From positions 1 through 64,000 of the IMG/VR virus record IMGVR_UViG_3300031576_000001: a stretch of DNA of 64,000 nucleotides; one strand, given 5' to 3'. The position numbers and the translations under genes were made by a program. Below the pieces are notes generated by a model. That model ran no database searches. It was not told the origin of the DNA and was given only the letters and a program-made list of their open reading frames with translations. Within the stretch, counting starts at the first letter, position 1. Each line of letters begins with the position of its first letter. Below are positions 7,193 to 15,865 of the stretch, one piece after another. The DNA comes from a virus.

Positions 7193-8319
7193 TGGGAAAG
7201 ATGACTCTAGCTCCGCTACGTCAAAAGTTTGCTGCGCTCTGCCGTGACCTGTACAGAGCGCGTCCCGTGGTTCAACGGTACGCCTCACTCATGACCCGGC
7301 TAGCGTTCAACACGGACTCTGCGAAGTCCTTGGGTCATGGAGTCTACCGCGTCCTTGTGGACATTGGAATCCAGGGGATGCCCGAGGTCCACGGCAAAGC
7401 CCCGACCCCGAGGCAAGCGTTGCCCTCCTCTTACGGAGCAGACTGGGGGCAGAAGGCGTTTCGCACTGTGCTGAAGTACACACGCAGCGAGGACGCCGCC
7501 GAGAACGTCTGCATGGACTTCTTGGTAGACTTCCTGTCCCATGGCAAGCAAAAGGTGGACCGTGACAAGACCGCTCCCCAGGTTTTGCAATGGGTGATGA
7601 CCTCTTTGGTGAGGGCGGCGATTGACGCTGGGCGTAGGAAGAATCGTGCGCCAGGGGAAGAGTCGATGACGGTGGAGGACGAGGGGGGTGGAGGCTTTAG
7701 TCAACGGGACGTGGTGATGCAGACGGACCTTGAGGGTGTGCTGGGCACGCTAGAGACGTTCAGCGAGGCGTGGCTCAATGCGCTCCTTGAGCGGGAGAAG
7801 CCAGCGCTGGACAAGATTCATCCGGACGCCTACGACTACCTGACCCTTCTCTTGGAGAGTGACATGACGGACCAAGAGATTCTTGGTTTTCGTCAGGGTA
7901 AGCCGGTGGGACCGCCCAAGACCCCGTACCTACGCAAGATATACCCGGGGGGCGCGCTCCCCTCCATGTGGTCCGCCTACAAGAAGAAGATTTTCCAGCA
8001 CTTGAAGAAGGTCATCGAGTCTGGGGCAGTACCCATGGGCGGTATGCTTGGCCTTGGCGCCGTCAACCGCCTCTTTGATCAGTATGAGAAGACCGAGAGG
8101 GAGGGTGGTGACGTGACCTTCCTCTTGGGTCGGCTAGAGAGTCTCTTGTCAGCCTCACCGCAAGCAACGGCGCCCCTGTCCCTGGTAAGGGACGCTCTTG
8201 ACGCAGCGCGTAACGCCCCGTCTGAACCGGACGAGCGTGAGTTTTATATGAGCCAGGCGCGTCAAGAGCTAAGCAAGATGCAAAGAACCTCTCCGTGGTT
8301 AGTGTACCTTCGCACATGA
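7192..8319 (+). CDS. Putative sigma-factor-like protein 2, 375 aa
   Basis: Overlaps the upstream stop (TAGTG at 7190-7194); an ATG at 7201 is the alternative start. Residues about 83-150 (KAFRTVLKYTRSEDAAENVC and then WVMTSLVRAAIDAGRRKNR) follow the pattern of an ECF-like sigma region 2. The long C-terminal part is unknown. Tandem arrangement with the gene before suggests a two-part or duplicated transcription factor. Family assignment is inference. Confidence 0.45.
   Translation: MGKMTLAPLRQKFAALCRDLYRARPVVQRYASLMTRLAFNTDSAKSLGHGVYRVLVDIGIQGMPEVHGKAPTPRQALPSSYGADWGQKAFRTVLKYTRSEDAAENVCMDFLVDFLSHGKQKVDRDKTAPQVLQWVMTSLVRAAIDAGRRKNRAPGEESMTVEDEGGGGFSQRDVVMQTDLEGVLGTLETFSEAWLNALLEREKPALDKIHPDAYDYLTLLLESDMTDQEILGFRQGKPVGPPKTPYLRKIYPGGALPSMWSAYKKKIFQHLKKVIESGAVPMGGMLGLGAVNRLFDQYEKTEREGGDVTFLLGRLESLLSASPQATAPLSLVRDALDAARNAPSEPDEREFYMSQARQELSKMQRTSPWLVYLRT
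8301..8315 (+). promoter_or_regulatory. AGTG-TACCTT leaderless-type promoter
   Basis: TACCTT (8305-8310), 5 nt, then ATG at 8316, inside the end of the sigma-like gene. Confidence 0.45.
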
Positions 8320-8582
8320 CGGACGTTGAGTTTACCGTGTTGGCGCGTGGCGTCCCTTACTGGGTCAAGGTCAGACTGGACATCACCCCGGAGAGGGGCG
8401 TGCCTCAACCTACGCTGGCGGGACCGAAGGTAAGGGAGACGTGCAAGGTGAGCGTGACCAGCATTGTTTGTGAGGGGGGTATCTTGTCGGAGAATGCCGC
8501 GCAGCTTTGGTTGCACCAGCACGGGGGTACCATGCTACGCCGGCTGGACGAGGTACGCCTGGCCAAGTGCAAGCCCAACTGA
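8316..8582 (+). CDS. Hypothetical protein, 88 aa
   Basis: ATG overlaps the stop of the sigma-like gene (ATGA). Small beta-rich protein (MTDVEFTVLARGVPYWVKVR). No motif recognised. Confidence 0.6.
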   Translation: MTDVEFTVLARGVPYWVKVRLDITPERGVPQPTLAGPKVRETCKVSVTSIVCEGGILSENAAQLWLHQHGGTMLRRLDEVRLAKCKPN

Positions 8583-8685
8583 GAGGGGGGTGCCCCGTGG
8601 AAGACAACACTTGATGCAAGACGGCAGCTAGCCTGTAAATCACCGTGGACAGGACGAGCCTCTTGGGTGTATACCTCCCCGCAAG

Positions 8686-11600
8686 ATGCTGGTTCTCGAC
8701 GACACACGGGCGAAGGTCTATCAGGGCGACAGTGAGTTTGAGCTAGGAGAGCTAGCCAGCGAGTCTATAGACAGCATGGTGACCGACCCTCCCGCGGGAA
8801 TCGCTTTCATGCACGGTAAGACTTCCGGCTGGGATGCTCCCTCTACGTGGAAGTACCCTATCACCAGCCACGGCTTCAAGGATGACCCTGGTAAGTTCAG
8901 AAACCCGGCACCCTCGATAGGGCAGAGCACTCGAAACCCGGTGTGCCAGGTCTGTCACAAGCACAAGCGGGGTAAGAAGCGCTGTCAGTGTGAAGAGCCG
9001 GAGTTTGACGAGCGCGAACACGCCCGAAGCGACCGTGACATATTTATTGCCAAGATGACGGCAATCTTCAAGGAGTGCCTTCGAGTGCTCAAGCCAGGGG
9101 GTCACGCTGCGGTCTGGGCTATCCCTCGTACTGCACACTGGACCGCCATGGCGCTAGAGGAGGCGGGCTTTGAGGTGCGCGACTGTATATCGCACCTCAA
9201 AGACAACTCAGCCGAGCTAGCTAGCTTCTTTGAATCACTCTCGCCCTCTCAGCGTGAAATGTGGATGCGCGCCGAGCCTACCAACGGCTTGATGCTACAC
9301 GTCAACGGGAGCGGGTTTCCCAAGGGAAGAAATATCAGTAAAGAGATTGACGCGCAGTACGGGCGCATTCGATCCTCCGTGAAGCAAGTCAAGCAATCCC
9401 TGCGTGAGAAGTTTGACGCCAGTGGGAAGACCCGTACACAGATTGACAAGGAGTGCGGGTTTCGAGCCAGTAATTACCTCTCCGTAGAAGACGACACCAA
9501 GAGGGATGACCCTTGGTTTAACGTACTGCCCTCTCCTGAAAAATGGCTTGTCCTAAAAAAAGTGCTCGGGCTAGAGGACGAGACAGTCAGTGCCCAGCTA
9601 GACCAGTGGTTCAAGCAAGCCGAGCGTGAGCTTGTGGGTTGGAAAAAGACCGGTCCAGGGATACCCTTCTCTACAGCGGGTGGGCCTACGGAGCTACCTA
9701 TTACAGAGAGTCAGACGCCAGAAGGTAAGCAGTGGAAAGGGTGGAACGTAGCACTCAAGCCCTCTGTAGAGCACTGGCTACTCGTCCGTAAGCCTCTTTG
9801 TGAGGGTACCATTGTGGCTCAGGTTCTTGCCACCGGGACGGGGGCTCTCAACATTGACGCTTGCCGTGTCAAGGGTGGTGCGGGCTACGAAGAGGAAGTA
9901 GCCAAGAACATGGCTTCCTTCAAGAAGCTACATGAGAAGACTCCGGGCTGGAAAAACTCATCTGAGTTTGCCCCTGACGTGGACGGAGCCATGCTGGGTA
10001 GGTGGCCGTCTAACCTCCTCCTCAGTCACACGCAGAGGGTCATGTGTCAGCCCCGCCCTGACCTCTCCGCTGACGTGAAGGCTACGCTGTGGGCTTACTT
10101 TGAGTCGGAGCCCACCGAGGAGCTAGAGGTACGCCAGGAGGCAATCCCTCTTGGGTGGCGCCAGCTTTTCCTCCCTGTGCGTATCGAGGGTTGTAAGCAC
10201 GTAGGGACCAAGATTGTCCGTGCCCCGGTCATCAACCGGTTCGTGGACGGCATGAGGCCCTTCGGTGAGGGTGCGGGTCACAAGTACACTCAGACCGGGG
10301 GTGGTGTAGAGTCCCAAGCTGTTACAGACTGCAAACCCCCCTGCCCCGTGCCCGTGCTGGACAACCAAAGCGGTGACCGTAAGTCTCACGACACGGCTGA
10401 CACGGGTGGTTTTCGAGAGTCTATGCGAGACCCTTCCTGGCTAAAGAGTGGTACCCAACCCTCTTTGCCTCCCGGTCGGGGTGACACGGGCGGGGCTAGT
10501 CGGTTCTTTCCTGTGCTCTGTGCCCCTGAAACTCTAGACAACCAAAGCGGTGAGACCCGTAGTGCTTACCCTGGTAACCCCCAAGTGGCTTCAGCCTACA
10601 ACGCCAGGGACAAGTCAGACCAGAAGTCCCCCAAAGATGTCATCTTTGGGGGTAAAACCCCGGGGAAGGTCTACGGGGACACAGGGAGCGTCTCTCGGTA
10701 CTTCCCTGTCTTCTCTTGCGCGGCTGGCAGCCTGGATGACCAAAGCGGGGAGCGTCGTGGGGGTGGACCTGTTTACACAGCCAACCAAGGTAAGGGTTAC
10801 TGGGCAGGGGGTATGACTGGCGTGGCTACGCCTTTTAGCAGAGAGGCTGACGATGGGGGCGCCTCAAGGTTCTTTCCCACGTTTACTTGCGCGCCCGACA
10901 CCTTGGACAAGCAAACTGGGGAGAGAACCTCGACCCTCACCGGTAAAGCTGACCCCTCTCGCGCCCACACCAACCCAGGTCAAACGTCCAAGGAGTACCT
11001 CTGGGGTAACATCGGTCACGAAGCCTCAACCCATGTTTACGCTGACTCTGGTGGGGGCTCCCGGTTCTTCCCCACGTTTAGCCCGGATTGCGCTTTGCAT
11101 ATCCTCGATATGCAAAGCGGTGACCTCACACCCCACGCGCACAGAGAGGGTTACACTCCGAGGCTGGACACTGGCGTGTACAACCCTGGGCGCAAGGGTT
11201 CTCAAAGCGTGTGGGGTGGGGTTGCCCGGGGGGGCGCCTCTCAGTTTTACCCGTCATTTAGTCCCGAGTGTGCTTTGGAGGTTCAGAACCTCCAAAGCGG
11301 TGACTTGCGCGGAAACACTGGTGGTTCCGGGGGGGTAAGCTCAATCTTTGGTGGGCTCGACGCTTCAAAGACAACCTACAAGGCTTACGGCGACCACGGG
11401 GGTGCTGCTAGGTTCTTCCCCTCCTTTGAGCCCGAGTGCGTCCCGAGTCTCATTGATGCACAGAGCGGGGAGACGGTCTCTTCGCCTCGTACCGGTGACG
11501 ACGCGGGCACCGCCATGGATAAGACCCGTGAGGGCTGGCGGTTCAAGCGAGCTAACGGGGGGTTCTCCGACTCAGGGGGTGGCTCACGGTTCTTCCCCTC

Positions 11601-12114
11601 CTTTGAGCCCGATTGTCCTCTGAACGTCAATGACGTTCAGAGCGGGGTGTCTGTGTCTAGGGCGGGTGGCGTCGCAGGTGGTGAAATCTTCGGTAGTGCC
11701 ACAGGGTTTGTACCACGGAAGGGTCAGAATGACTCTGGTGGGGGGGGTCGCTTCTTCCCCTCGTTTGAGCCTGACCCTACCTTGCCTCCCTTCTACTACA
11801 CGCCCAAGGCGTCTACCGCGGATCGCATCTTGCCTGACGGGTCGAAATCACCTCACCCAACGGTCAAATCGCACGCCCTCATGTCGTGGCTCATCAAATT
11901 GGTCACACCGCCGGGTGGGGTAGTTCTTGACCCCTTCTCAGGTTCCGGGTCCACGCTAGTCTCGGCTGTCAAGCTGGGCTTTCGAGCCGTGGGTATAGAG
12001 CAGGACGAGACCTACATTGGGGTCATCCGTCAACGCCTGGCGGCAGCGCTGGCAGAGAGCACCGACAATGTAGCCAGTCGTGCTGCAATGGACCTAATGC
12101 ACGACATCGAGTGA
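8686..12114 (+). CDS. Beta-class DNA methyltransferase with eight tandem QSG...GGxSRFFP units
   Basis: Transfers methyl from SAM to an exocyclic amino group of DNA (N6-adenine or N4-cytosine). Motif IV is TDPPAG near residue 33 (usually DPPY/W). Motif I, DPFSGSGST, is near residue 1082, giving the permuted beta order. A Cys-rich insert (CQVCHKHKRGKKRCQC) follows motif IV. Known enzymes of this type have one LDxQSG...GDxGGASRFFY segment before the C-terminal domain. Here the segment is repeated eight times between residues about 556 and 1045, with different spacer sequence each time. At 1142 aa it is far longer than usual. It may be a modification enzyme protecting phage DNA. Confidence 0.85.
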   Translation: MLVLDDTRAKVYQGDSEFELGELASESIDSMVTDPPAGIAFMHGKTSGWDAPSTWKYPITSHGFKDDPGKFRNPAPSIGQSTRNPVCQVCHKHKRGKKRCQCEEPEFDEREHARSDRDIFIAKMTAIFKECLRVLKPGGHAAVWAIPRTAHWTAMALEEAGFEVRDCISHLKDNSAELASFFESLSPSQREMWMRAEPTNGLMLHVNGSGFPKGRNISKEIDAQYGRIRSSVKQVKQSLREKFDASGKTRTQIDKECGFRASNYLSVEDDTKRDDPWFNVLPSPEKWLVLKKVLGLEDETVSAQLDQWFKQAERELVGWKKTGPGIPFSTAGGPTELPITESQTPEGKQWKGWNVALKPSVEHWLLVRKPLCEGTIVAQVLATGTGALNIDACRVKGGAGYEEEVAKNMASFKKLHEKTPGWKNSSEFAPDVDGAMLGRWPSNLLLSHTQRVMCQPRPDLSADVKATLWAYFESEPTEELEVRQEAIPLGWRQLFLPVRIEGCKHVGTKIVRAPVINRFVDGMRPFGEGAGHKYTQTGGGVESQAVTDCKPPCPVPVLDNQSGDRKSHDTADTGGFRESMRDPSWLKSGTQPSLPPGRGDTGGASRFFPVLCAPETLDNQSGETRSAYPGNPQVASAYNARDKSDQKSPKDVIFGGKTPGKVYGDTGSVSRYFPVFSCAAGSLDDQSGERRGGGPVYTANQGKGYWAGGMTGVATPFSREADDGGASRFFPTFTCAPDTLDKQTGERTSTLTGKADPSRAHTNPGQTSKEYLWGNIGHEASTHVYADSGGGSRFFPTFSPDCALHILDMQSGDLTPHAHREGYTPRLDTGVYNPGRKGSQSVWGGVARGGASQFYPSFSPECALEVQNLQSGDLRGNTGGSGGVSSIFGGLDASKTTYKAYGDHGGAARFFPSFEPECVPSLIDAQSGETVSSPRTGDDAGTAMDKTREGWRFKRANGGFSDSGGGSRFFPSFEPDCPLNVNDVQSGVSVSRAGGVAGGEIFGSATGFVPRKGQNDSGGGGRFFPSFEPDPTLPPFYYTPKASTADRILPDGSKSPHPTVKSHALMSWLIKLVTPPGGVVLDPFSGSGSTLVSAVKLGFRAVGIEQDETYIGVIRQRLAAALAESTDNVASRAAMDLMHDIE

Positions 12115-12129
12115 CCCCAGGGACAGGGA

Positions 12130-12150
12130 ACCACCTCTCAGTTCCAGAGG
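12130..12150 (+). promoter_or_regulatory. Hairpin leader variant, copy E
   Basis: CCTCTCAGTTCCAGAGG directly before an ATG. It has the same stem as the four other leaders but a different inner loop, and GGGAACC in place of GTGAACC. Confidence 0.4.
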
Positions 12151-12246
12151 ATGGGTGCCCCCTTCCGCGAGGCTACGGTTTCCCTTATGGTCACGTCGGA
12201 CACTGTGCATATCGCGTTGCAAAGACGCCCCACGCTACCAAAATGA
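12151..12246 (+). CDS. Possible microprotein, 31 aa
   Basis: MGAPFREATVSLMVTSDTVH and a basic tail. Supported only by the leader-like hairpin before it and the terminator-like hairpin over its stop. Could be a chance frame. Confidence 0.3.
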   Translation: MGAPFREATVSLMVTSDTVHIALQRRPTLPK

Positions 12247-12266
12247 CACAGCCCCTTCATTTTGGT
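12237..12266 (+). terminator. Hairpin ACCAAAATG/CATTTTGGT
   Basis: A 9-bp perfect stem with a 12-nt loop, downstream of the methyltransferase. No clear T tract follows. Confidence 0.35.
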
Positions 12267-12341
12267 AACTGTGGTGTCATGCAGTGTATTTCAGGGTGTG
12301 GTAATAACATTTAGTAGGGTAATGAGGTGAAAGGTAGGTGT

Positions 12342-12386
12342 GATCTTTCTTGTGAAGCCCTTCAGCCTCTCAGCGTAAGAGGGATT
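12342..12386 (+). promoter_or_regulatory. Hairpin leader element, copy C
   Basis: TTGTGAAGCCC, then CCTCTCAGCGTAAGAGG (12366-12382), then ATG at 12387. Identical hairpin to copies A and B. Confidence 0.65.
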
Positions 12387-12821
12387 ATGAACAAGCTGAG
12401 TAAGACGCAGTGCGGGGAGTTTGAGGCGGTCAACGTGGCGTTTCAGGGCGCCTGGCAGGACGCCTCTGAGGCGGTCGAGACGTACAACCTCAAGGAGACG
12501 ACCTGGAAAGAGCTGAAGGTCACCCTGGACGACCTGGAGTCCGCCAAGGACGCCGCGCACACCCTCATCACTGCTACCGTGGAGGCCATGCAGGAATACT
12601 ACGACTCGAAGAGCGAGAAGTGGCAGGAGGGGGACAAGGGTACGGCGTACTACGGCTGGATCGAGTCCTGGCAGGATATGGCAGACCGTTTGCAGGACAC
12701 CATGGTCAAGATGACGTGCGTTGCCGAGGTTGAGCAAGGCAACGTGCTCTTGGAAGACCTCATCACGGACACTCTGGAGGAAGACTGCCTCAACGAGTTG
12801 ACCACGGAGCCCGATGGTTGA
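12387..12821 (+). CDS. Acidic helical hypothetical protein, 144 aa
   Basis: Mostly helical, strongly acidic (WKELKVTLDDLESAKDA, VEQGNVLLEDLITDTLEED). Start set by the hairpin leader. It stands alone between a leader and a strong terminator, so it is probably made in quantity on its own transcript. No family recognised. Confidence 0.65.
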   Translation: MNKLSKTQCGEFEAVNVAFQGAWQDASEAVETYNLKETTWKELKVTLDDLESAKDAAHTLITATVEAMQEYYDSKSEKWQEGDKGTAYYGWIESWQDMADRLQDTMVKMTCVAEVEQGNVLLEDLITDTLEEDCLNELTTEPDG

Positions 12822-12852
12822 CCGAGGACTGAGCCCCCCCAACGGAGCACGA

Positions 12853-12890
12853 AGCCCTGGTACGGGCGGGTACCAGGGCTTTCCTCTTTT
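12853..12890 (+). terminator. Rho-independent terminator
   Basis: AGCCCTGGTA/TACCAGGGCT, 10-bp stem with 8-nt loop, followed by TTCCTCTTTT. It ends the 12387-12821 unit. Confidence 0.75.
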
Positions 12891-12920
12891 ACACCCCGCC
12901 TAGAGGTAGGAGCCCCTGTC

Positions 12921-13595
12921 ATGCACCCCGAGTATAAAATGCGCCTGGACATGGTTGCCAAGCTAGAAGACCTGGACCGGCAAGTTGAAATGACGGACCA
13001 CAACAACCGCGACTTGCAGCGTAAAGCCGCCATCCTGGCGCTACGGAAGGTCAAGGACGCCCGCAGCAAGCTGGTCTTCTCGGGCAACCGCCCCCCGGCG
13101 GGCATGAGCGGTGCCACGGTGGCGCTGGATAACACGGAGACCTTTATCGAGCGCTTTCTGGACCCTAAGTCGGGCTTGTCCTGGGCGGGCTACAAGGGGC
13201 AGCTAGACACGGTAACCAAGGCGCTAAAGGGCATGAAGCGTAGCCAGCCCGAGATTTACGCCTCTTGCGTGTCAGCGCTGGCGGGCTCGGAAATGCTGGC
13301 AACGCAGGGAGGGGTCAACGTCTACAAGTTCTCTTCGGAAATGTTGGAGCTACTGGACGACCTGCTTTTCCGAGCCCCCGGCACGGTGCCTTCCGAAGAG
13401 AAAGTCAAGGCGGGCTACAAGCCGCTTGACCCCGAGGTTGAGGGTGCCTTTGACGGTTTCCTTGTGGACCTTGAGGAAAGCCTAGAGCGTAACCCCGCCG
13501 ACGAGATCGACGAGCGCAAGTTCATCTACGGTCAGATGAAAAGCCTACTTCACCGTGCCCCCAAAGAGCAAATGAAGCTCGATTGGAATGCCTGA
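12921..13595 (+). CDS. Hypothetical protein, 224 aa
   Basis: ATG with AGGTAGGAG upstream. Helical, charged protein with an N-terminal heptad-like stretch (MVAKLEDLDRQVEMTDHNNR). No motif recognised. It is followed by a separate promoter at 13641. Confidence 0.6.
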   Translation: MHPEYKMRLDMVAKLEDLDRQVEMTDHNNRDLQRKAAILALRKVKDARSKLVFSGNRPPAGMSGATVALDNTETFIERFLDPKSGLSWAGYKGQLDTVTKALKGMKRSQPEIYASCVSALAGSEMLATQGGVNVYKFSSEMLELLDDLLFRAPGTVPSEEKVKAGYKPLDPEVEGAFDGFLVDLEESLERNPADEIDERKFIYGQMKSLLHRAPKEQMKLDWNA

Positions 13596-13636
13596 TCCTA
13601 TGGACCTACACCCAGGGTACTGACCTGAGCCCGCTC

Positions 13637-13653
13637 GGTGTACCCTCTCTGGC
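13637..13653 (+). promoter_or_regulatory. GGTG-TACCCT leaderless-type promoter
   Basis: TACCCT (13641-13646), 7 nt, ATG at 13654. Confidence 0.65.
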
Positions 13654-14004
13654 ATGATACGAGACGTTACGGGCTACAAGGGTCTGGTAGTTACCACCTG
13701 GGGTAGAGACCTCGACGGGAGCCTCTGGGTAGGCGAGAGTCGCCCTGTGACCACCACGATAACCTGCGGGTGCAACACGACCCTTACGCAGAGGGGGTTC
13801 TTCTCGGCGCTGGACCTGGCGAAGTCTGGGTGGGTAGAGGTAGGCGACACCAAGCCCCCTCGGTGGTGGTGTTCTTTCCGGTGTCTGGCGACTCTTGACC
13901 CTGACGGATGGTCCGCCCTAGTCAGAGAGGTACAAGGCAAACGAGACCGGCTAGACCGGCAGCTAGTCGGGCTGCTCGGTACTGCCAGGGTAAACGCAAC
14001 ATGA
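13654..14004 (+). CDS. Cys-containing hypothetical protein, 116 aa
   Basis: Start fixed by the promoter 7 nt upstream. Contains TITCGCNTTL and WWCSFRCLATL, which could form a CxC...CxxxC zinc site. The last third is basic and helical. First gene of a run of three small Cys-rich proteins that overlap one another. Confidence 0.6.
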   Translation: MIRDVTGYKGLVVTTWGRDLDGSLWVGESRPVTTTITCGCNTTLTQRGFFSALDLAKSGWVEVGDTKPPRWWCSFRCLATLDPDGWSALVREVQGKRDRLDRQLVGLLGTARVNAT

Positions 14005-14258
14005 ACCGACCTAAAACGATCCACGGAAGCGAGGGTGTCTACAAGGGGGAGCACTGCGGCATGTGTTACCGTAACGGTAATCTAGAGGACGCCACCCACA
14101 AGGTAGGCGAAGAGAGTACCCACACCAGACCGATAACCGGGCACAACCTGACCCAGTACCTCTGTTGTTCATGTTTCCGAGAGGTCATGGGTCTACGGTG
14201 CCCCGCACCAGGAGAGGACGACGATGGCACAGCAGACGAAGACAGTTTACGAGTGTGA
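14001..14258 (+). CDS. Small putative zinc-binding protein, 85 aa
   Basis: ATG overlaps the previous stop (ATGA). Pattern CGMC...LCCSCFREVMGLRC suggests a zinc ribbon. Acidic tail. Overlaps the next gene by 35 nt. Confidence 0.55.
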   Translation: MNRPKTIHGSEGVYKGEHCGMCYRNGNLEDATHKVGEESTHTRPITGHNLTQYLCCSCFREVMGLRCPAPGEDDDGTADEDSLRV

Positions 14259-14565
14259 CCTTTGCTGCACGGAGCTACCTCGGAAGCAACTGGTCACGCT
14301 CCCCCCCGGCGCGTTTATCGGAGAAGTCGAGCTACCCGAGGGACTCGAACCCACCATGCTTTGCGGTCACTGCCTGGCAGAGCGCCTGGGTACCCCTCTG
14401 AGGGTCAAGGTTGAGACGAGGGTGGATGAGCGTGTTGTCTACCGGGATACGTCATCTTCGTCCCGTTCGAGCTACGGAGGGTACAAGGGTCCAAGCGGGC
14501 GCCCTTTCGTGGTGGGGGGCTCTGCGAGAACAGCGCCCCTCTTCACCAACACGTCCTGGGTCTAA
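14224..14565 (+). CDS. Small putative zinc-finger protein, 113 aa
   Basis: YECDLCCTELPRK and MLCGHCLAERLG give two Cys pairs about 45 residues apart, a treble-clef or zinc-ribbon spacing. The C-terminus is Ser/Gly-rich and probably disordered. No specific family recognised. Confidence 0.55.
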   Translation: MAQQTKTVYECDLCCTELPRKQLVTLPPGAFIGEVELPEGLEPTMLCGHCLAERLGTPLRVKVETRVDERVVYRDTSSSSRSSYGGYKGPSGRPFVVGGSARTAPLFTNTSWV

Positions 14566-14618
14566 AAGAACACCTCCAACCCTGGGCGCGCTGGCTAGCC
14601 CTTCGATTTGGTCGTCCT

Positions 14619-14981
14619 GTGTACCTTGTAGGGTCCGCCCTTACCTTGTCTCACCCAAGGGACGTTGACGTGCGGGTCGTGCTCACGGATGTTGAGTTTT
14701 CCGCACGGTACGGCGACCCTTCTAACTGGGCAGAGAGGCTCTGGACAGACCGGACCACCTTGGTGAGGTACGGGGCGGATCTATACAACCTCTCCCGCGA
14801 GGCGTCGCTGGCACTGTCGCTCAACCTGGACGTGATGGTGCAACCTGTCAGTGAAACCACGCCCCTCTTGGCAGAACCGAGGCTGCGCCTGGATGACCTC
14901 CCTGCCATCCTCTCTGTCCCTGGGCTAGAGCAAGATGAGTCTAGCCCGAAAGGTAGCCCAGAGGTACAAGAGAGCGTGTGA
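14619..14981 (+). CDS. Nucleotidyltransferase-like protein, start uncertain
   Basis: VYLVGSALTLSHPRDVDVRV matches the GS...DxDxR core of the pol-beta type nucleotidyltransferase fold. The GTG at 14619 gives 120 aa but cuts off the helix before the core. The frame is open upstream, and LKEHLQPWARWLALRFGRP just before it looks like the natural N-terminus; only a CTG at 14556 could start it. Substrate unknown. Confidence 0.5.
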   Translation: MYLVGSALTLSHPRDVDVRVVLTDVEFSARYGDPSNWAERLWTDRTTLVRYGADLYNLSREASLALSLNLDVMVQPVSETTPLLAEPRLRLDDLPAILSVPGLEQDESSPKGSPEVQESV

Positions 14982-15399
14982 CGTTTGCGTGGCTTCTCGG
15001 GCGCTAGACGCAGGCGAGAAGGGCATACGTTCGCTGTGGGACTACTCCGATAACACAGTGTCTAACCTGGCGAACCTTGTACCGGGCAATGTGCGAACCA
15101 CTAACCTCCCTGTCATCTGGGTGCGAGTGCAAGGGACCAGCGCTGAGTTTTCTCCCGCCGTGTATCAAGTACGGAGAGAGGGTGAAGCCTGGCCGGAACG
15201 GTGGAACTTCTCGGCGGACTTGGCTGGCACCATGTCAGCTCTAGGCTTGGACTCTAAGTGGCAATATGTTTCTGATGCAGCAAAGACTTACGCTTACGGG
15301 GAGTCGGATACGGTACCCGTCAGGGATTTTGACCTTTCTAACTTTATCTGGCCAGAGGGCTACGTACCAAACACATGGTTAGTTCATCTGATGTGCTAA
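14935..15399 (+). CDS. Hypothetical protein, 154 aa
   Basis: Overlaps the nucleotidyltransferase-like gene by 47 nt. Basic N-terminus (MSLARKVAQRYKRACDVCVA), then a mixed soluble domain. Converges with the small membrane protein gene, overlapping it by 21 nt. Confidence 0.55.
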   Translation: MSLARKVAQRYKRACDVCVASRALDAGEKGIRSLWDYSDNTVSNLANLVPGNVRTTNLPVIWVRVQGTSAEFSPAVYQVRREGEAWPERWNFSADLAGTMSALGLDSKWQYVSDAAKTYAYGESDTVPVRDFDLSNFIWPEGYVPNTWLVHLMC

Positions 15400-15588
15400 G
15401 CCCCAACCGCTTGGGTGAGGAGGCGCCGTTGCCCATTCCTTCTGACTGTACGCCACCACCCAGAGGCACGTTGCGATGGACACTGTGCCTTGCACCCAGG
15501 AGCACCAGTGGTGGTACCAACAGTAGAGGACCAACGCTACCAGGGCATAAGCACAACCCCCTAGCAGAGACCACGCTAGTTTTGTCAT
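15379..15588 (-). CDS. Small membrane protein, 69 aa, two TM helices
   Basis: MTKLAWSLLGGCAYALVALV begins the first hydrophobic helix; a second follows around residues 30-48. Start chosen because TACGGT lies 7 nt before this ATG. The ATG shares bases with the ATG of the GIY-YIG gene on the other strand (CATG at 15586-15589), so the two diverge from the same four bases. Function unknown; holin-like size. Confidence 0.5.
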   Translation of the reverse strand: MTKLAWSLLGGCAYALVALVLYCWYHHWCSWVQGTVSIATCLWVVAYSQKEWATAPPHPSGWGLAHQMN

Positions 15589-15865
15589 GCCCGCCACCGT
15601 AGCACCACCCTCTAAGCCTTGGTATCTATACATCCTGGGCAACGCGAAGGGGCTTCTCTACGTGGGGATCACGGTGGACCTTGCTCGGCGCATCGCTCAG
15701 CACAACGGGAAGACCAAGAAGGGCGCTCGGTTTACCCGGGGTCGTGGTCCATGGTATATCCTCTACGTGGAGCACATTGGACCGGGTGTTTCTCAGGCTT
15801 TGCGGAGAGAGCGCCAGGTCAAACGCTTTCACAAGCCACAGAAGCTAAGGCTTTGTGGGTACTGA
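15587..15865 (+). CDS. GIY-YIG domain nuclease, YhbQ/Slx1-like, 92 aa
   Basis: WYLYILGNAKGLLYVGITVD carries the GIY and YIG-type strands. ARRIAQHNGK and LRREREVK-type residues (ALRRERQVKRF) complete the short single-domain family that cuts branched DNA. No extra DNA-binding domain, so more likely a repair enzyme than a homing endonuclease. Confidence 0.8.
   Translation: MPATVAPPSKPWYLYILGNAKGLLYVGITVDLARRIAQHNGKTKKGARFTRGRGPWYILYVEHIGPGVSQALRRERQVKRFHKPQKLRLCGY
15596..15605 (-). promoter_or_regulatory. TACGGT leaderless-type promoter
   Basis: Minus strand TACGGT (15596-15601), 7 nt, ATG at 15588. Confidence 0.4.

Noticed and set aside
8686-12114. CRISPR-like repeats in the methyltransferase gene
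   Set aside because: The DNA repeats follow codons, vary in sequence and spacing, and encode a protein motif.
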